Source: Hemicentrotus pulcherrimus
Taxonomy: Eukaryota; Echinodermata; Echinoidea; Camarodonta; Strongylocentrotidae
Length of the DNA: 64,000 bases
NCBI GenBank assembly: GCA_003118195.1
Contig: BEXV01000001.1
Coordinates: forward strand, 476,772 to 540,771
Direction of reading: 5' to 3'
The position numbers and the translations under genes were made by a program. Each line of letters opens with the position of its first letter. The stretch's first letter is position 1. Shown piece by piece: positions 25,610 through 37,185 of this stretch. The notes beneath the pieces were generated by a model. That model made no database searches. It was not told the origin of the DNA and saw only the letters and a list, made by a program, of their open reading frames with translations.

Positions 25610-25880
25610 TCAGTATTCATAATTAAACAGCTCGGGATATGCTACCCCATTACGCCAAACGTCCATGTCCCTTTTCGGTGGACAAGATCCCTCCATATTT
25701 CATGCAACCGTTTCACTTTGTGCCGTGATGTTACAGCGCGCAGTCCCGGACTCGTCGTCTCACCGTCAAATCTAGCACCTTGGATCAGAGATTTCTTCAT
25801 GACGTCACAAAGCCAGTTGACACAGCTTGTTATGTCGCCACTGTTCAAGATCTCACACCCAATATCGCAAGCTGGGTGGG
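25610..25880. other. Unexplained CpG-richer block with open frames on both strands
   Basis: It stands out from its AT-rich flanks by base composition. It is open on the minus strand (68 residues from 25848, including SCVNWLCDVMKKSL and KVKRLHEIWRDLVHRKG) and on the plus strand (95 residues from 25607). I do not recognise either. It could be an exon or a fragment of a mobile-element gene. Confidence 0.25.
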
Positions 25881-25925
25881 CGAAAATGGACTGAGTTAAT
25901 AAGGGAGAAGAGCAAAACCAAGAAA

Positions 25926-25931
25926 GAAAGA

Positions 25932-25974
<43 letters not shown>

Positions 25975-25978
25975 GGAG
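25926..25978. repeat. (GA)n microsatellite
   Basis: GA repeat with GGGA interruptions; a second GA-rich patch follows at 26043-26082. Confidence 0.9.
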
Positions 25979-27326
25979 AATAATCAGCTACAAAAGTGTG
26001 ATAAAATATGCATGGAGTTCGAAAAAAAATGAATATTCATATAGAGAGGGAGAGATGAACAGAGGGAGAGAGAGAGAGAGATACGACATGTGATGAAATA
26101 TTATGGAGAACAGAGCGATTATCATGAATATATATATATATGACATACAGGTATAGAACAGAAGAGGATTGACTAAAAGACAGAGACGGACGGACAGACA
26201 CAACGTAAAGGCAAAGGGACAAGTTGTAATATAATGTGATGTAGAGAAGACGGCAAATATGAATTAATAACGAACTTAGAATATTGGTGATGAAAAAGGG
26301 TGACAATCAAAAGGTGGTATCCTTGTAACAAAATCTGAGTGCATATTATCAACAGTTAAAGATAATGCAAAGTTTTTGGCAATTTTGAAAATTGGATGGT
26401 TAGTAATTTTTTTAATAATTTGATATATTCGGATGCCCCATGTATCCCCTATTAACACCTAGGCCCTCGAGAAATTGAATGAACCGGTGCTCCGCGTAAA
26501 TTTCGAATATATCAAATAGCACCTAAAGCCATTCCATGGTAGCTGCGACCATGACAATCTCAGAATATGCAGTTCTGATATTCAGAGGGACTTTATTTTT
26601 TTCCATTTCAAAATACATATATATTATTTACAAAACAAGTAAAATGAAACATATTAATTATATACAAGATAAACATAATTTCTTAAAATGATCATTTTGA
26701 CGATTCTAATACTTTCTTAACTTCTTCATTATCGAAGTATCTTATTTTTTTGTACTTCAAATAACATTTTGATTATGAAATAAAATTATTTATTTACCTC
26801 TTTGGATTGGTTGGTACTTCCCAAAAGTTCCACAGTACGTAGTCTTTGTATATAACCAATTGAGCATAATTGATCAAAAAATTAAGTAAAGTAAATTTTC
26901 ATTTTACATCCAATCAATAACATTTTTATATCAATTTCAATTTCTTTTTTTCAAATAAAATATATAATTCTTGAGATGATTTTCCAGAAAACTCTTAATT
27001 TCTTGCAACGAAATATAAAATGTTCAATAGTATCCTTTTCTCGACAAATTTCACATTCGTTGGACTGTACGATTTTCCATATAAAAAGATTGTCTTTAGA
27101 TGGCAATATTCTATGAATTAATTTGAAATTATATTGTTTGATATAATTGTCTCTGATCTTAATAAATTTGAACTAAAATACATCTTTCCAAACAAATGTT
27201 TCTGGTAGGCCTAAATTATTTTACCAGAAATGGAAACCAATTTTCTCTTTTTTCCTTTCCTTTCTTGCACTAAATCATAGTAACTTTTCGCGTTGTCATG
27301 TCATGTCAGAGTTGAGAATTCTCGCA

Positions 27327-27329
<3 letters not shown>

Positions 27330-27384
<55 letters not shown>

Positions 27385-28107
27385 NNNNNNNNNNNNNNNN
27401 NNNNNNNNNNNNNNNNNNNNNNNNNNNNNNNNNNNNNNNNNNNNNNNNNNNNNNNNNNNNNNNNNNNNNNNNNNNNNNNNNNNNNNNNNNNNNNNNNNNN
27501 NNNNNNNNNNNNNNNNNNNNNNNNNNNNNNNNNNNNNNNNNNNNNNNNNNNNNNNNNNNNNNNNNNNNNNNNNNNNNNNNNNNNNNNNNNNNNNNNNNNN
27601 NNNNNNNNNNNNNNNNNNNNNNNNNNNNNNNNNNNNNNNNNNNNNNNNNNNNNNNNNNNNNNNNNNNNNNNNNNNNNNNNNNNNNNNNNNNNNNNNNNNN
27701 NNNNNNNNNNNNNNNNNNNNNNNNNNNNNNNNNNNNNNNNNNNNNNNNNNNNNNNNNNNNNNNNNNNNNNNNNNNNNNNNNNNNNNNNNNNNNNNNNNNN
27801 NNNNNNNNNNNNNNNNNNNNNNNNNNNNNNNNNNNNNNNNNNNNNNNNNNNNNNNNNNNNNNNNNNNNNNNNNNNNNNNNNNNNNNNNNNNNNNNNNNNN
27901 NNNNNNNNNNNNNNNNNNNNNNNNNNNNNNNNNNNNNNNNNNNNNNNNNNNNNNNNNNNNNNNNNNNNNNNNNNNNNNNNNNNNNNNNNNNNNNNNNNNN
28001 NNNNNNNNNNNNNNNNNNNNNNNNNNNNNNNNNNNNNNNNNNNNNNNNNNNNNNNNNNNNNNNNNNNNNNNNNNNNNNNNNNNNNNNNNNNNNNNNNNNN
28101 NNNNNNN
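27330..28107. other. (TA)n tract and assembly gap
   Basis: At least 27 TA units (27330-27384) run straight into a run of 723 N (27385-28107). The long ORFs across this block are artefacts of translating N. Confidence 0.98.
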
Positions 28108-28351
28108 GTGTGTAAAGTCAATACGGGTCGGATTTCTGTGCGGCAAATGTACCCCCTTTACCGGACATTTTGGGAACACGCATGGTATCCCTCCGTTCAC
28201 GAAGTGGGCGGGGGGGGGGGGCGGGATTGAGAAGTCCACAGGAATGGATGAAAGCTTGCCTACTAAATGTAAAGCGCCTAGAATTGAGAGCCCTAACAAT
28301 TGGATTTTGAAAAAAATGTGTTTGAAGTCGAATATTGATGAAAGAATACAA

Positions 28352-28388
28352 AATTTGGGTTTTCTGCGTACAACAGAAAACCCAAATT
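28352..28388. repeat. Perfect 15 bp hairpin
   Basis: Arms AATTTGGGTTTTCTG (28352-28366) and its exact reverse complement (28374-28388) are separated by 7 bases. No T-run or gene context suggests a terminator; it may be an isolated transposon end pair. Confidence 0.7.
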
Positions 28389-29246
28389 ATGTTATTGCTG
28401 TGTGTTTTTCGGGGGAGGGGGAGTGTCTATGCAAAAGTGCGTCTTAAATGACACTCTCTCGCTCACATTAAGATACAAGTTTATTGAAATTTTGCCATCA
28501 AATTTTGGCGAAATTGGGGCTCCCAAAACTTAAAAGGGGCATTTAAGGTCGGTGTAGAAGCGTAGAGTACACGCCAATAAACACATTGTTTCAATTGATG
28601 ATTTCCCACTAACAAAATATTATTTTAATCGATTTTCAACAATTCCATAAAAGTCTTTGTATATTTTTCAAAATCACCGAATAGTGTCCATATGATTTGG
28701 ACTATGACATGTCAAAAATTTTTTTCACTTTTAAAAAAACCAGTCATACACATTCCAGTCTTACTAAGACAGTCTACACAATAAGCAGACCAAAGTTAGT
28801 TTGTTAGTTCCACCACCCAATCATAACGTTATAACATTCAATTAAATCATTCTTAGTAAGAAAGGTTCATCATTGTACACAATTATTAATGCATATAATA
28901 GAGAAGTAATGTATGTAGTCACCCCACCAGTATTTTTATGCATAATTTATGTGTTACCCATAAGGTTTGTCACATTTACTTCTGGATATCAGATAACAAT
29001 GCAAAATCTGTTATACAATCGCAAATTGTATTTATACAAACTATTTACAACACAAAACAATTTGTCATAACGTAGGTTCCTTGTCAATTGAGTCATAACT
29101 AATATGTAGTTTGTCAATCTAGTCATACATTATTTACTTTGGTTCTAGATATAAAGTTTGCAGATTTACAATATTAAATATCATTGACTCATGACATATA
29201 TTAATTTGACAGAGGTACTGCATTACACTCAACTGGGCTTTATATT

Positions 29247-30242
29247 CAATTCAATTCAATTCGTTTTATTAAACCATTTAAAACCACACACAAACAGTAT
29301 ACTACTCATGCATGTATGACAATTATTGATACAGTGCAAATGATAAGGATGCCCCTAAAAGCCAAGGCTTGATTACTGGGGCACCCAATACATAAGCAAA
29401 TATACATAGAATAAACATGGGCTACAAAACAAACTTAGTTTATAAAAACACGAAAAATATTAAGCCCTCAACATACAGGTAAAGAGAAATAGGAAAAAGT
29501 GAATTAAGAAAACGTAGGGAGGAGAGATGAAATTATATTTTTATTTGGCATAGGTAGGTATTATTGAACGTTTAACTTTAGTTTTAAATGAAGTAACATT
29601 TAGTGCTGGAAATTACATCAGAAGGAAGAGAATTTGATACTCGAGGACCAGCAGATTCAAATGCAATAAGAGTTGACCGATTGAGTGCTGTTGGAAAATG
29701 GAATTTAGAGTGGGAACGGGTATTATATTGAGGTAATCTTTATTATACTGAAATAAATTTACATTCCTTGAATATCAACAATTGTCAAGTGTTTAACCTT
29801 GCAAATATTGGGCGTGACGGAGCTAAGTAAGGGTAGTTCCAACATATGCGTAAGGCCTTTTTTTGCAGTGTATGGTTCAATTTAGTAGTGCCACAACTTG
29901 CCCAAGTAATATTACCACAATACATATAGGGAAGTAATAAATAATTATAAAGCATAAACAGGTATTTTTCTGTAAGGGTACTACGTAATTTAGATGATAT
30001 ATGTTCCTTGAAATCTTATTACCTATAAGGAAACGGAGTACCTCAAATAACAGATTATCATCAAGTATAAATCCTAGGAATTTGACAGAGTTAAACACAT
30101 TTAAGGTAACATCTTTCATTTGTATACAATAATCTCAAGAATTGGTAGTACATGAGGTTTTCGAAAATACATAACATTATTCTTCTCATCCTGAACAATC
30201 AGTTTGTTAGCATCGAACCGATCGGCTATTTTACATAATTCA
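29247..30242 (-). mobile_element. CR1/L2-like LINE, 3' part (copy B)
   Basis: On the minus strand, going down from about 30240, the frame reads ADRFDANKLIV, KNNVMYFRKPH, then NSVKFLGFILDDNL, then NKISRNIYHLN. This is the thumb region of a LINE reverse transcriptase, followed by the same tail and 3' UTR as the copy at 7850-8540. It ends in an AATTC-type tail at 29247-29270. Several frameshifts make it non-functional. Confidence 0.8.
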
Positions 30243-30386
30243 GTATTGGTTGTCAAAACCTTCGACCTCGTAGACCATATAATACTTTTATATAAAGTAT
30301 CCCATTATGGTATCAGGGGAGCAGTGTGGGAATGGTTTCAGAGCTATTTACTTGATCGACATAACTATACTTCATTTAGTATATAA
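30240..30386 (+). mobile_element. Inverted 5' segment of the same LINE
   Basis: The + strand encodes KTFDLVDHIILL, SHYGIRGAVWEWFQSYL and DR. This palm segment precedes the thumb part in the protein, yet it lies in the opposite orientation and directly abuts copy B. Confidence 0.75.
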
Positions 30387-31208
30387 TGTGATGTAGGCTT
30401 TTCCCCGGCCTTACTGAAAACCGTAGATTTAGTTTGTATTAACATTCATATATAAGCCAAACTCTTCACTTTTTTATTTTACAACATACAGTAATTGTCG
30501 CAGATTTTCTTCACTCTATGTATGATTGGCATGGATATGGGGGGGGGGGACGTGCCCAATAATCCGTGCCCCCAAATCGAATGGCAATAAACGATAGCGA
30601 GGGGAGAGGTGACAGAAAAAGACAAAGAAAGTGAAATAAAATAAGGAGATTGATTGCTCGAAGACCATATTCAAATATTACAATGTTATGTGAATCAGTC
30701 ACGTGGAGACAACATAAGTCTTAAAGCCCCGCTGTACTACTTGTAGCTATTTGCTCCCTCTCTATATAAAAAACGCCTAAGCGTCTATAAATTATATACA
30801 TGTACAAGGGATGGAAAATAAATCCTCTTCGATGGATTTTGGATTGGGGTGACGTGAAACTTTTAAATTCTAAAAGGGTAGAGTGACTAAAAGATGGTTG
30901 ATAAACGCTGATCTAGAATACTAAATACCGGTGCCCCCCATTGACTGAGCCCATGCTACGCCATTGGGCGTAAACTGTATTGTATGCATTGTATTGCGCA
31001 AATTATGAACTGGTAGTGAGAAAAGGATCAAAATAATCCTTTCATAGCTATTTTCAAGAAAAATGTTGATATATAAAAGACATAATCACAAAAGATGGTA
31101 ATTTTCATAAAAACATTTCGGAAGGAACATACATTTTGACCAAAGATGAAATATTACAATAACCAAATCGCAATCTCTGTTGCTTCAAATGTGGATCTTT
31201 TCTCTGTT

Positions 31209-32308
31209 TTAACGAGTCTTGGTCATGCAATGCCTGATAGGGCGCATGAAACCCTCAATGATATCGGATGGGAATTGCTTCAGGATTGACGCCCAGGTGG
31301 TCGTTTCCCCAAAGGCAATGGTGTAGAGCTGGCTGACATTACCCGGTAAGCAATGTTTCAACCACTCCTGTATCTGTGCAGGAATGAAGAGGATGGCGGA
31401 GTTATCGTGAATCAGTGTAGAGACCTTAGGCTCTACCAGTGATATCCACATGTCGAAAATAGACAGCACTAGAGCCGCCGCTACAATCTTCCTGATTACA
31501 TCCATTGATGACATCCCTGAAAGAATTTGGAGACACACACAAATTGTATAACATTTAATTTACGATAAAGTGAAATATCATTAGTTTTCGATTGATATTG
31601 ACCCCTTTACTTCTGAACTAGAATTCGTGGTGCTAAACTGGCAAATCTTAAAAGCATTACCACGAAGTATCCGTTCATGAACTACTTAGGCTACAGTGAA
31701 GAAGTTATACCTCAGTCACATCCCTAAACCGGCTTCATACCAACTCCAAACCGACCGATTTGGAGCCTNGTAATTGCTCGGTTTGTGTATAGGCCTATAG
31801 TTGGTGTGGGTGTCATGTTTGGAGGAAGTACACAAACTCGCCCTGGAGACTATTGCCCTGCCGTCCTTTTCCTACACTAACCCAATTATCAACTTGCCAA
31901 CTATCAACATAACACTTACCTTTCACTAAAGTTAACTTAGAATCCAATTCCATCCCAAATTATAACCCTACACCTTTGATGAAATATAGCCAGAAGCATA
32001 ATGTGGGGGATCACTATAAAGTATATTAAACATGGCCATGTTTGGTAATCATAGTGGATTGTTTTATTAACGACAAATAGGTATGTCACCTGAAGTTTCT
32101 TCGGATTCGAAGTGGTATTCTTACTACATTTTCACGTCAAGAACCTCAATATTACAGGGAATGAACTCCACTTACATTTATCAGCTAAGCTCTCATCCAA
32201 GCTGAAGCTCTTGGTAGGGTTCTGAAGCACAGCAACAATTTCACTGCAATCGACCCCGAATTCTTCCTCGAAATCTGTGAGATCCCACGTCCACCAACCG
32301 TCATTATC
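31209..32308 (-). CDS. PARP4: PARP4 exons 27-28: C-terminal vault-binding-type region
   Basis: Residues 1670-1815: DNDGWWTWDLTDFEEEFGVD, then KIVAAALVLSIFDMW, and TTTWASILKQFP near the end. Pattern and position match the C-terminal region of vertebrate PARP4 (DGFW-x-L, then a hydrophobic 'ATMLVLQF' helix), which interacts with major vault protein. Stop TAA at 31211-31209. Confidence 0.9.
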
Positions 32309-35300
32309 CTAAAATTGGCAAAATAATTTGATAGGGAACTATGTTACCCAGTACATGAGAGACACCTTTCATCAATTATTATGATTATTTTGTGGTAATA
32401 GAAGTATGCAAAAAAATGTCGCAGTGCAAAAATACGGAAAATAAGAACGCGGTGAAGAAGATGAATGAACAAGAGGAAAACAAATAGACTCAACCAGAAT
32501 GTTCTTCAGGAATACCTCATACATACAACTCAACGTTGCAAGTTAGGTTGCACTTGTTCTCAATATTATACCGAATATAAAATAGAACTAACTGAAATAT
32601 TGAATACATTTACAAGCAAATCGGGAGAAACAATCCATTATATATGAATTTTTCGTGAAGGAAATGCTAGAATTGATATCAGTGTTACGATCATTGGCTG
32701 ATTGAGTTTTACCAACTACTTACCTCGTGTGATATCTTCAACAAACGCCTCATTGTTTCTATTCTTTGCTCTTCTGGATCTTTTACTATCTCGTCAACGC
32801 TCTCGTCGTTACAGACTTTGTCATCTTCGCTATCCTTCTGAGAGGTGGTTAGGTAAGTCTTGTAAGGCGCACATACATCGGGGATTTGCCGTGCCTGGTC
32901 GATATTCTCCTGAAGCTGCTCATCTAGTTTTGACAATTGGGCTGATTGAACTTCACGCACCATCGGGACAGGAGATTCAGCACGTTGCTCCTGTAACATT
33001 ACTGGAGATTGAGTTCGTCTTTCTTCCACCATCACGGGTGGCGCGGCTCGTAACTCCATTACATCTGACTCAATACGTCGACATAATGTATGTGTGAATG
33101 ATTGCATCATCTGGACACGAGGTCCTGGATCATTCACCTTCATGCTTGGCTCATATGACTCCAGCTCGTAAACAACTTCATGTAACATTACTGGAGATGG
33201 AGCGCGTCTTGCTTCCAACACGACAACACGTTCTACTCGGGCTCTCTCAACGGGTTCTGCCACGGCAGTTGCATATGACCGTTGGGCTGATTGAACTGCA
33301 TGCACCATTTGGACAGGAGATTCAGCACGAGTTGCTTGCAACATTACTGGAGATTCAGCACGTTCAGCTTCCAACATCACTGGTGACGCGGCTCGTAACT
33401 CCATTACATCTGACTCGATACGTTCCACTCGGGTTCTCTCAACGGGTTCTGCCATGGCAGTTGCATATGACCGTTGGGCTGATTGAACTGCATGCACCAT
33501 TTGGACAGGAGATTCAGCACGAGTTGCTTGCAACATTACTGGAGATTCAGCACGTTCAGCTTCCAACATCACAGGTGACGCGGCTCTTAACTCCATTACA
33601 TCGGACTCAAGGTATTCTGATTCCGCTACTGCATTTGTCATTTTGACTGACTGAACTACACGCCGGACTACACGCCGGACAGTACATTCAACAGGAGATT
33701 GATCTTCTTCCTCTCCGTACATATCAGGCATTTGTTCTTGATCATCAACCTGCATTGGAGCGGCTATTATTATTTCTTCCTCGGCAGACAATGATTCCTC
33801 TGTCTCAATCTCATCTTTGCTAGAGGACGCATCGATTTGGGCAAGTGTTTTGATAGGGGTTGTCGCTTCCACATCCTGCTTTTGTTCTCTCCCAGTCTTA
33901 AGGTCTTCCTTTATCTGTACTAGAGCCATGGATTTGTCGACTACCAATTTAGCAGGTGATGATGTAGCCTTACTGGCCCCGTCTTCTTCTTGAGCTATCT
34001 GGTTGAGTAGATTTTTGCATCTGGAAACACAACAATGCAAAAGATATATGATATATGACTAGATAAGTGACTAGATATCGATTATGTATATGACTTGCAC
34101 AAAAATGGTCATGGATTTAGAATCAAATTAGAAAGTTAATATGCAATAGATTGCGCTATCTATGTTGTTTCATATTAATTCATGGATGGTATACAATTAC
34201 TAAATAGTTCGGACAGCAATAAAATGAGCAAAAAAAACAAAACGAAAAGATGGGTTTACATGTATTTAACTTTGAAAATCGTTTTTCCTTTTTTCTTTTC
34301 CTAAGCCTATATCCAACGTCGAATCGATGCTCATAACTCCATTTCATATACAACACATGTTAGATGTCCAAATTTGGTTTAAAAACTTGTCTGTTGATAC
34401 AATTAATGGTCAGGTTACAACTTTGTCCCTGCAACGCGTGTAAAAATGGCAAACACGTAGTTCTCAGAATGTTTCAAAGCACTGTCAAAGCATGACAATG
34501 ACAAGATGTAGATTTTTCTAAAATATTTGCAATTGTGTTATTGACAGATGTGAGTAAATTTATCATTAGATACAGTTTTATCGCACTTACATGTTAGCCA
34601 TGTTCGTGAGTTTCCTGTCCAGCTCAGTGACCGGTAGTGTCTTTGATTCTTGCATGTAGTCATTGAGTACGTCGTTTGCTAGTTGTACCTCGCCCTTCAC
34701 ACGGAGATGAAACTGGGCTAAAGCAAGACACGCCTGTGAAAGTCATTGATTTACGAATTAAATACAGAAAAGATATAAGAATTGTATGTAGTTGTGCATA
34801 ATCAACAAAATATACAATATTTATATTTACCTCGGGAATCGGAAAGCTCCGATCGTTAACATTAGAAATATCAGTTTGAATTTTTGTTCACCTCATTACG
34901 AATAAGGGTTTGGAAAGAATAAAGGGCAGACGTTTTGTAATATTTGCTCAACAGCTAGGACTTACAAACTGCCCATCGAGATAAAGCTGGATACATGCTC
35001 ATGAAAGCAATGTAATGGCATTTATGTACATTTTCAAAAGGGAAAACAAAAGTTGCACATTTGCAGGTGATGCTTCCAAAATGCACTAAGTGGGACATTT
35101 CTATGTTTTAAAGGGAGGCACTTATTTTTTGACGGTTCGTTCGGTTCTTCGGAATTGCAAACCCTATAATTAACCTTCGGAATTATGAATCTTCAGAAAA
35201 AGGAAATGAAGCCGTTTTAAAGATCTGTGGATATTTGGGTCATATGTGCCAAGAGCTGAGAATAAATTGGTAAATAATTGTTAGAGTGGCACTAACCTTC

Positions 35301-37137
35301 TTTATAGCTGGATGAATTGGTTCAAAGGATTTAGTAGCGAGATTCATGGCTTGTTTGTACTGATGCTCAGCTGTGATGAAGGAGAAGGACTTCTGTGCGC
35401 TGCCCGCACGGGCCAAAGCCTCGTTCAGTTGGGTCATACTGCAGCTCTGAGATTGGATACCGTAAAACAACACAACAAAAGAAAACATAAGAAAACTAAA
35501 TAGTTTATTGCGAGGCCCTTCCTGGAGGAATTACTCAAACTCATTTTTAGAATAGTATTGTGCTGATCATTGATTTAGGCACGTGTATTCTTGACTGACT
35601 TGCGAATTTCAATGGTTTAACCATGCAAAGAGAAGGGACATTTGAAGAGAAAATATCTGGTGTGAAATTCGACTGCAGCGTAGCTCTGACAATGGCGGCA
35701 TGAGGGCATATTCCCCAATCGCATTGGGGGATAATTTTAAAAAGAGGAAATTTCTTATTATAAAGAATTAAAAGAAAGACAATATGACAGGTAAACGACA
35801 AGTAGACGACTTTCGTTCAACAACAAAATTTGCTCTGAAAACATATTTATTCAATTTCTTATTTGATATTTGTATATAACTGTTCCGTTATCATTTTCAT
35901 TTTTTTGTCTTTATTATTATCTTTGTTGTCATTATTATTATTAGTAGTAGTAGTAGTAGTAGTAATTTTGTGTTTTAAAGCGCTAGAGACTTCTGTGGTA
36001 AGTGCTTTATAAGTAACGTTTTTATTATTATTATTCATAGTAGTAACAGTGTCAGTAGTATTAGGTATACCGTTTCTATTCCTGTAGATGCCTCCTGAAC
36101 TACCCAAGGATAATTGGTATTATAAGGAGTCGGCCACAAGTCTTCTAGGATAGCTGTAAGCGACGGTCCCTCGGTGTCTTTGTTCTCATCCTCCTTGACA
36201 AAGACAAATTAATAATGAGAAGACTGTTGTTATGTCGTGAGCCGCCGCAATACCGGCGAGAAAAATGGTAAAAACAAAAACCGACGTTCAAATAGATTAT
36301 AAATTATCATAATATAAAATATACTCTTGATACTGGCATACTGTTGTATCTCAGTCTTTTGATTTAACACTACAAAGAAATCAAAACTAAAACAACGATG
36401 AATACATAAAACTTAATGAATGGGACATGTTTTTGAGTTTCATGCTCCATCCTCAGCCTGAGTTTTAGAACAGAAATGAACCTTTATAAACGCCGTTACT
36501 TCTCGCCCTTTTAAACGGTGATTTAACATTTTAGTTCTTAGAGTGTAGAGCATTCATGGCCTACCTCATCCCTCTCTTCTACGGCGATAAAGCTGGTGAG
36601 AGGAGAAACGATGTTAAACTCAACTCCTAGCTTTATCAGATGTCTCTTCACATCATCCATCATGGCATCATTCTCCAGTCTGTTAGCATGGACAGAGCCA
36701 AGCTCCCAGTCTCTCACAATTCCTCGGGTTGCCAGGCGATGTAGAGTCTAAATTATATGAGAACAGATACAAATTAATCATCATCATCATCATCATAGAA
36801 TGAAGCTTTTCACTTCTCCCGAGGAATGATATAGTAAATAAGTATAACAGTTTCAATTCAGGTTTCGTTACACGAACGTAGAACATAAAGTGATAATCTA
36901 ATGGAAATGTTCTTTTGAAACACTTAACGGGCATCGTTTTGTCTAAATCTTCTATTAGTTAAACAAAATACATAGAAATAATTCAACTACAGGGTACATA
37001 AGACCTAAACTAAAAAGTAATGTCATACTTACCAACCCTGTTGAAGTGGGTGTTAGGTCGGCTGTCACAGTGAAAGATTCGGTTCTTCCTTCGATCTCTG
37101 CTTCGAGTTCAACCTACATGTCCAACAACAGACAGTC

Positions 37138-37185
<48 letters not shown>

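Larger units (their letters stand above)
18413..31208. other. Intergenic region between HDC-like 5' end and PARP4 3' end
   Basis: 12.8 kb with no confident gene. It is filled with transposon relics listed separately, microsatellites and one assembly gap. ORFs here are retroelement fragments or low-complexity translations. Confidence 0.7.

Noticed and set aside
27293..28447. Long ORFs of 270-384 residues on both strands
   Set aside because: They run through 723 N and a TA repeat; almost all residues are X.
32702..33646. Plus-strand ORFs of 131 and 182 residues opposite PARP4 exon 26
   Set aside because: Antisense shadows of the 192 bp coding repeats; no similarity to known proteins and the minus frame is clearly the coding one.
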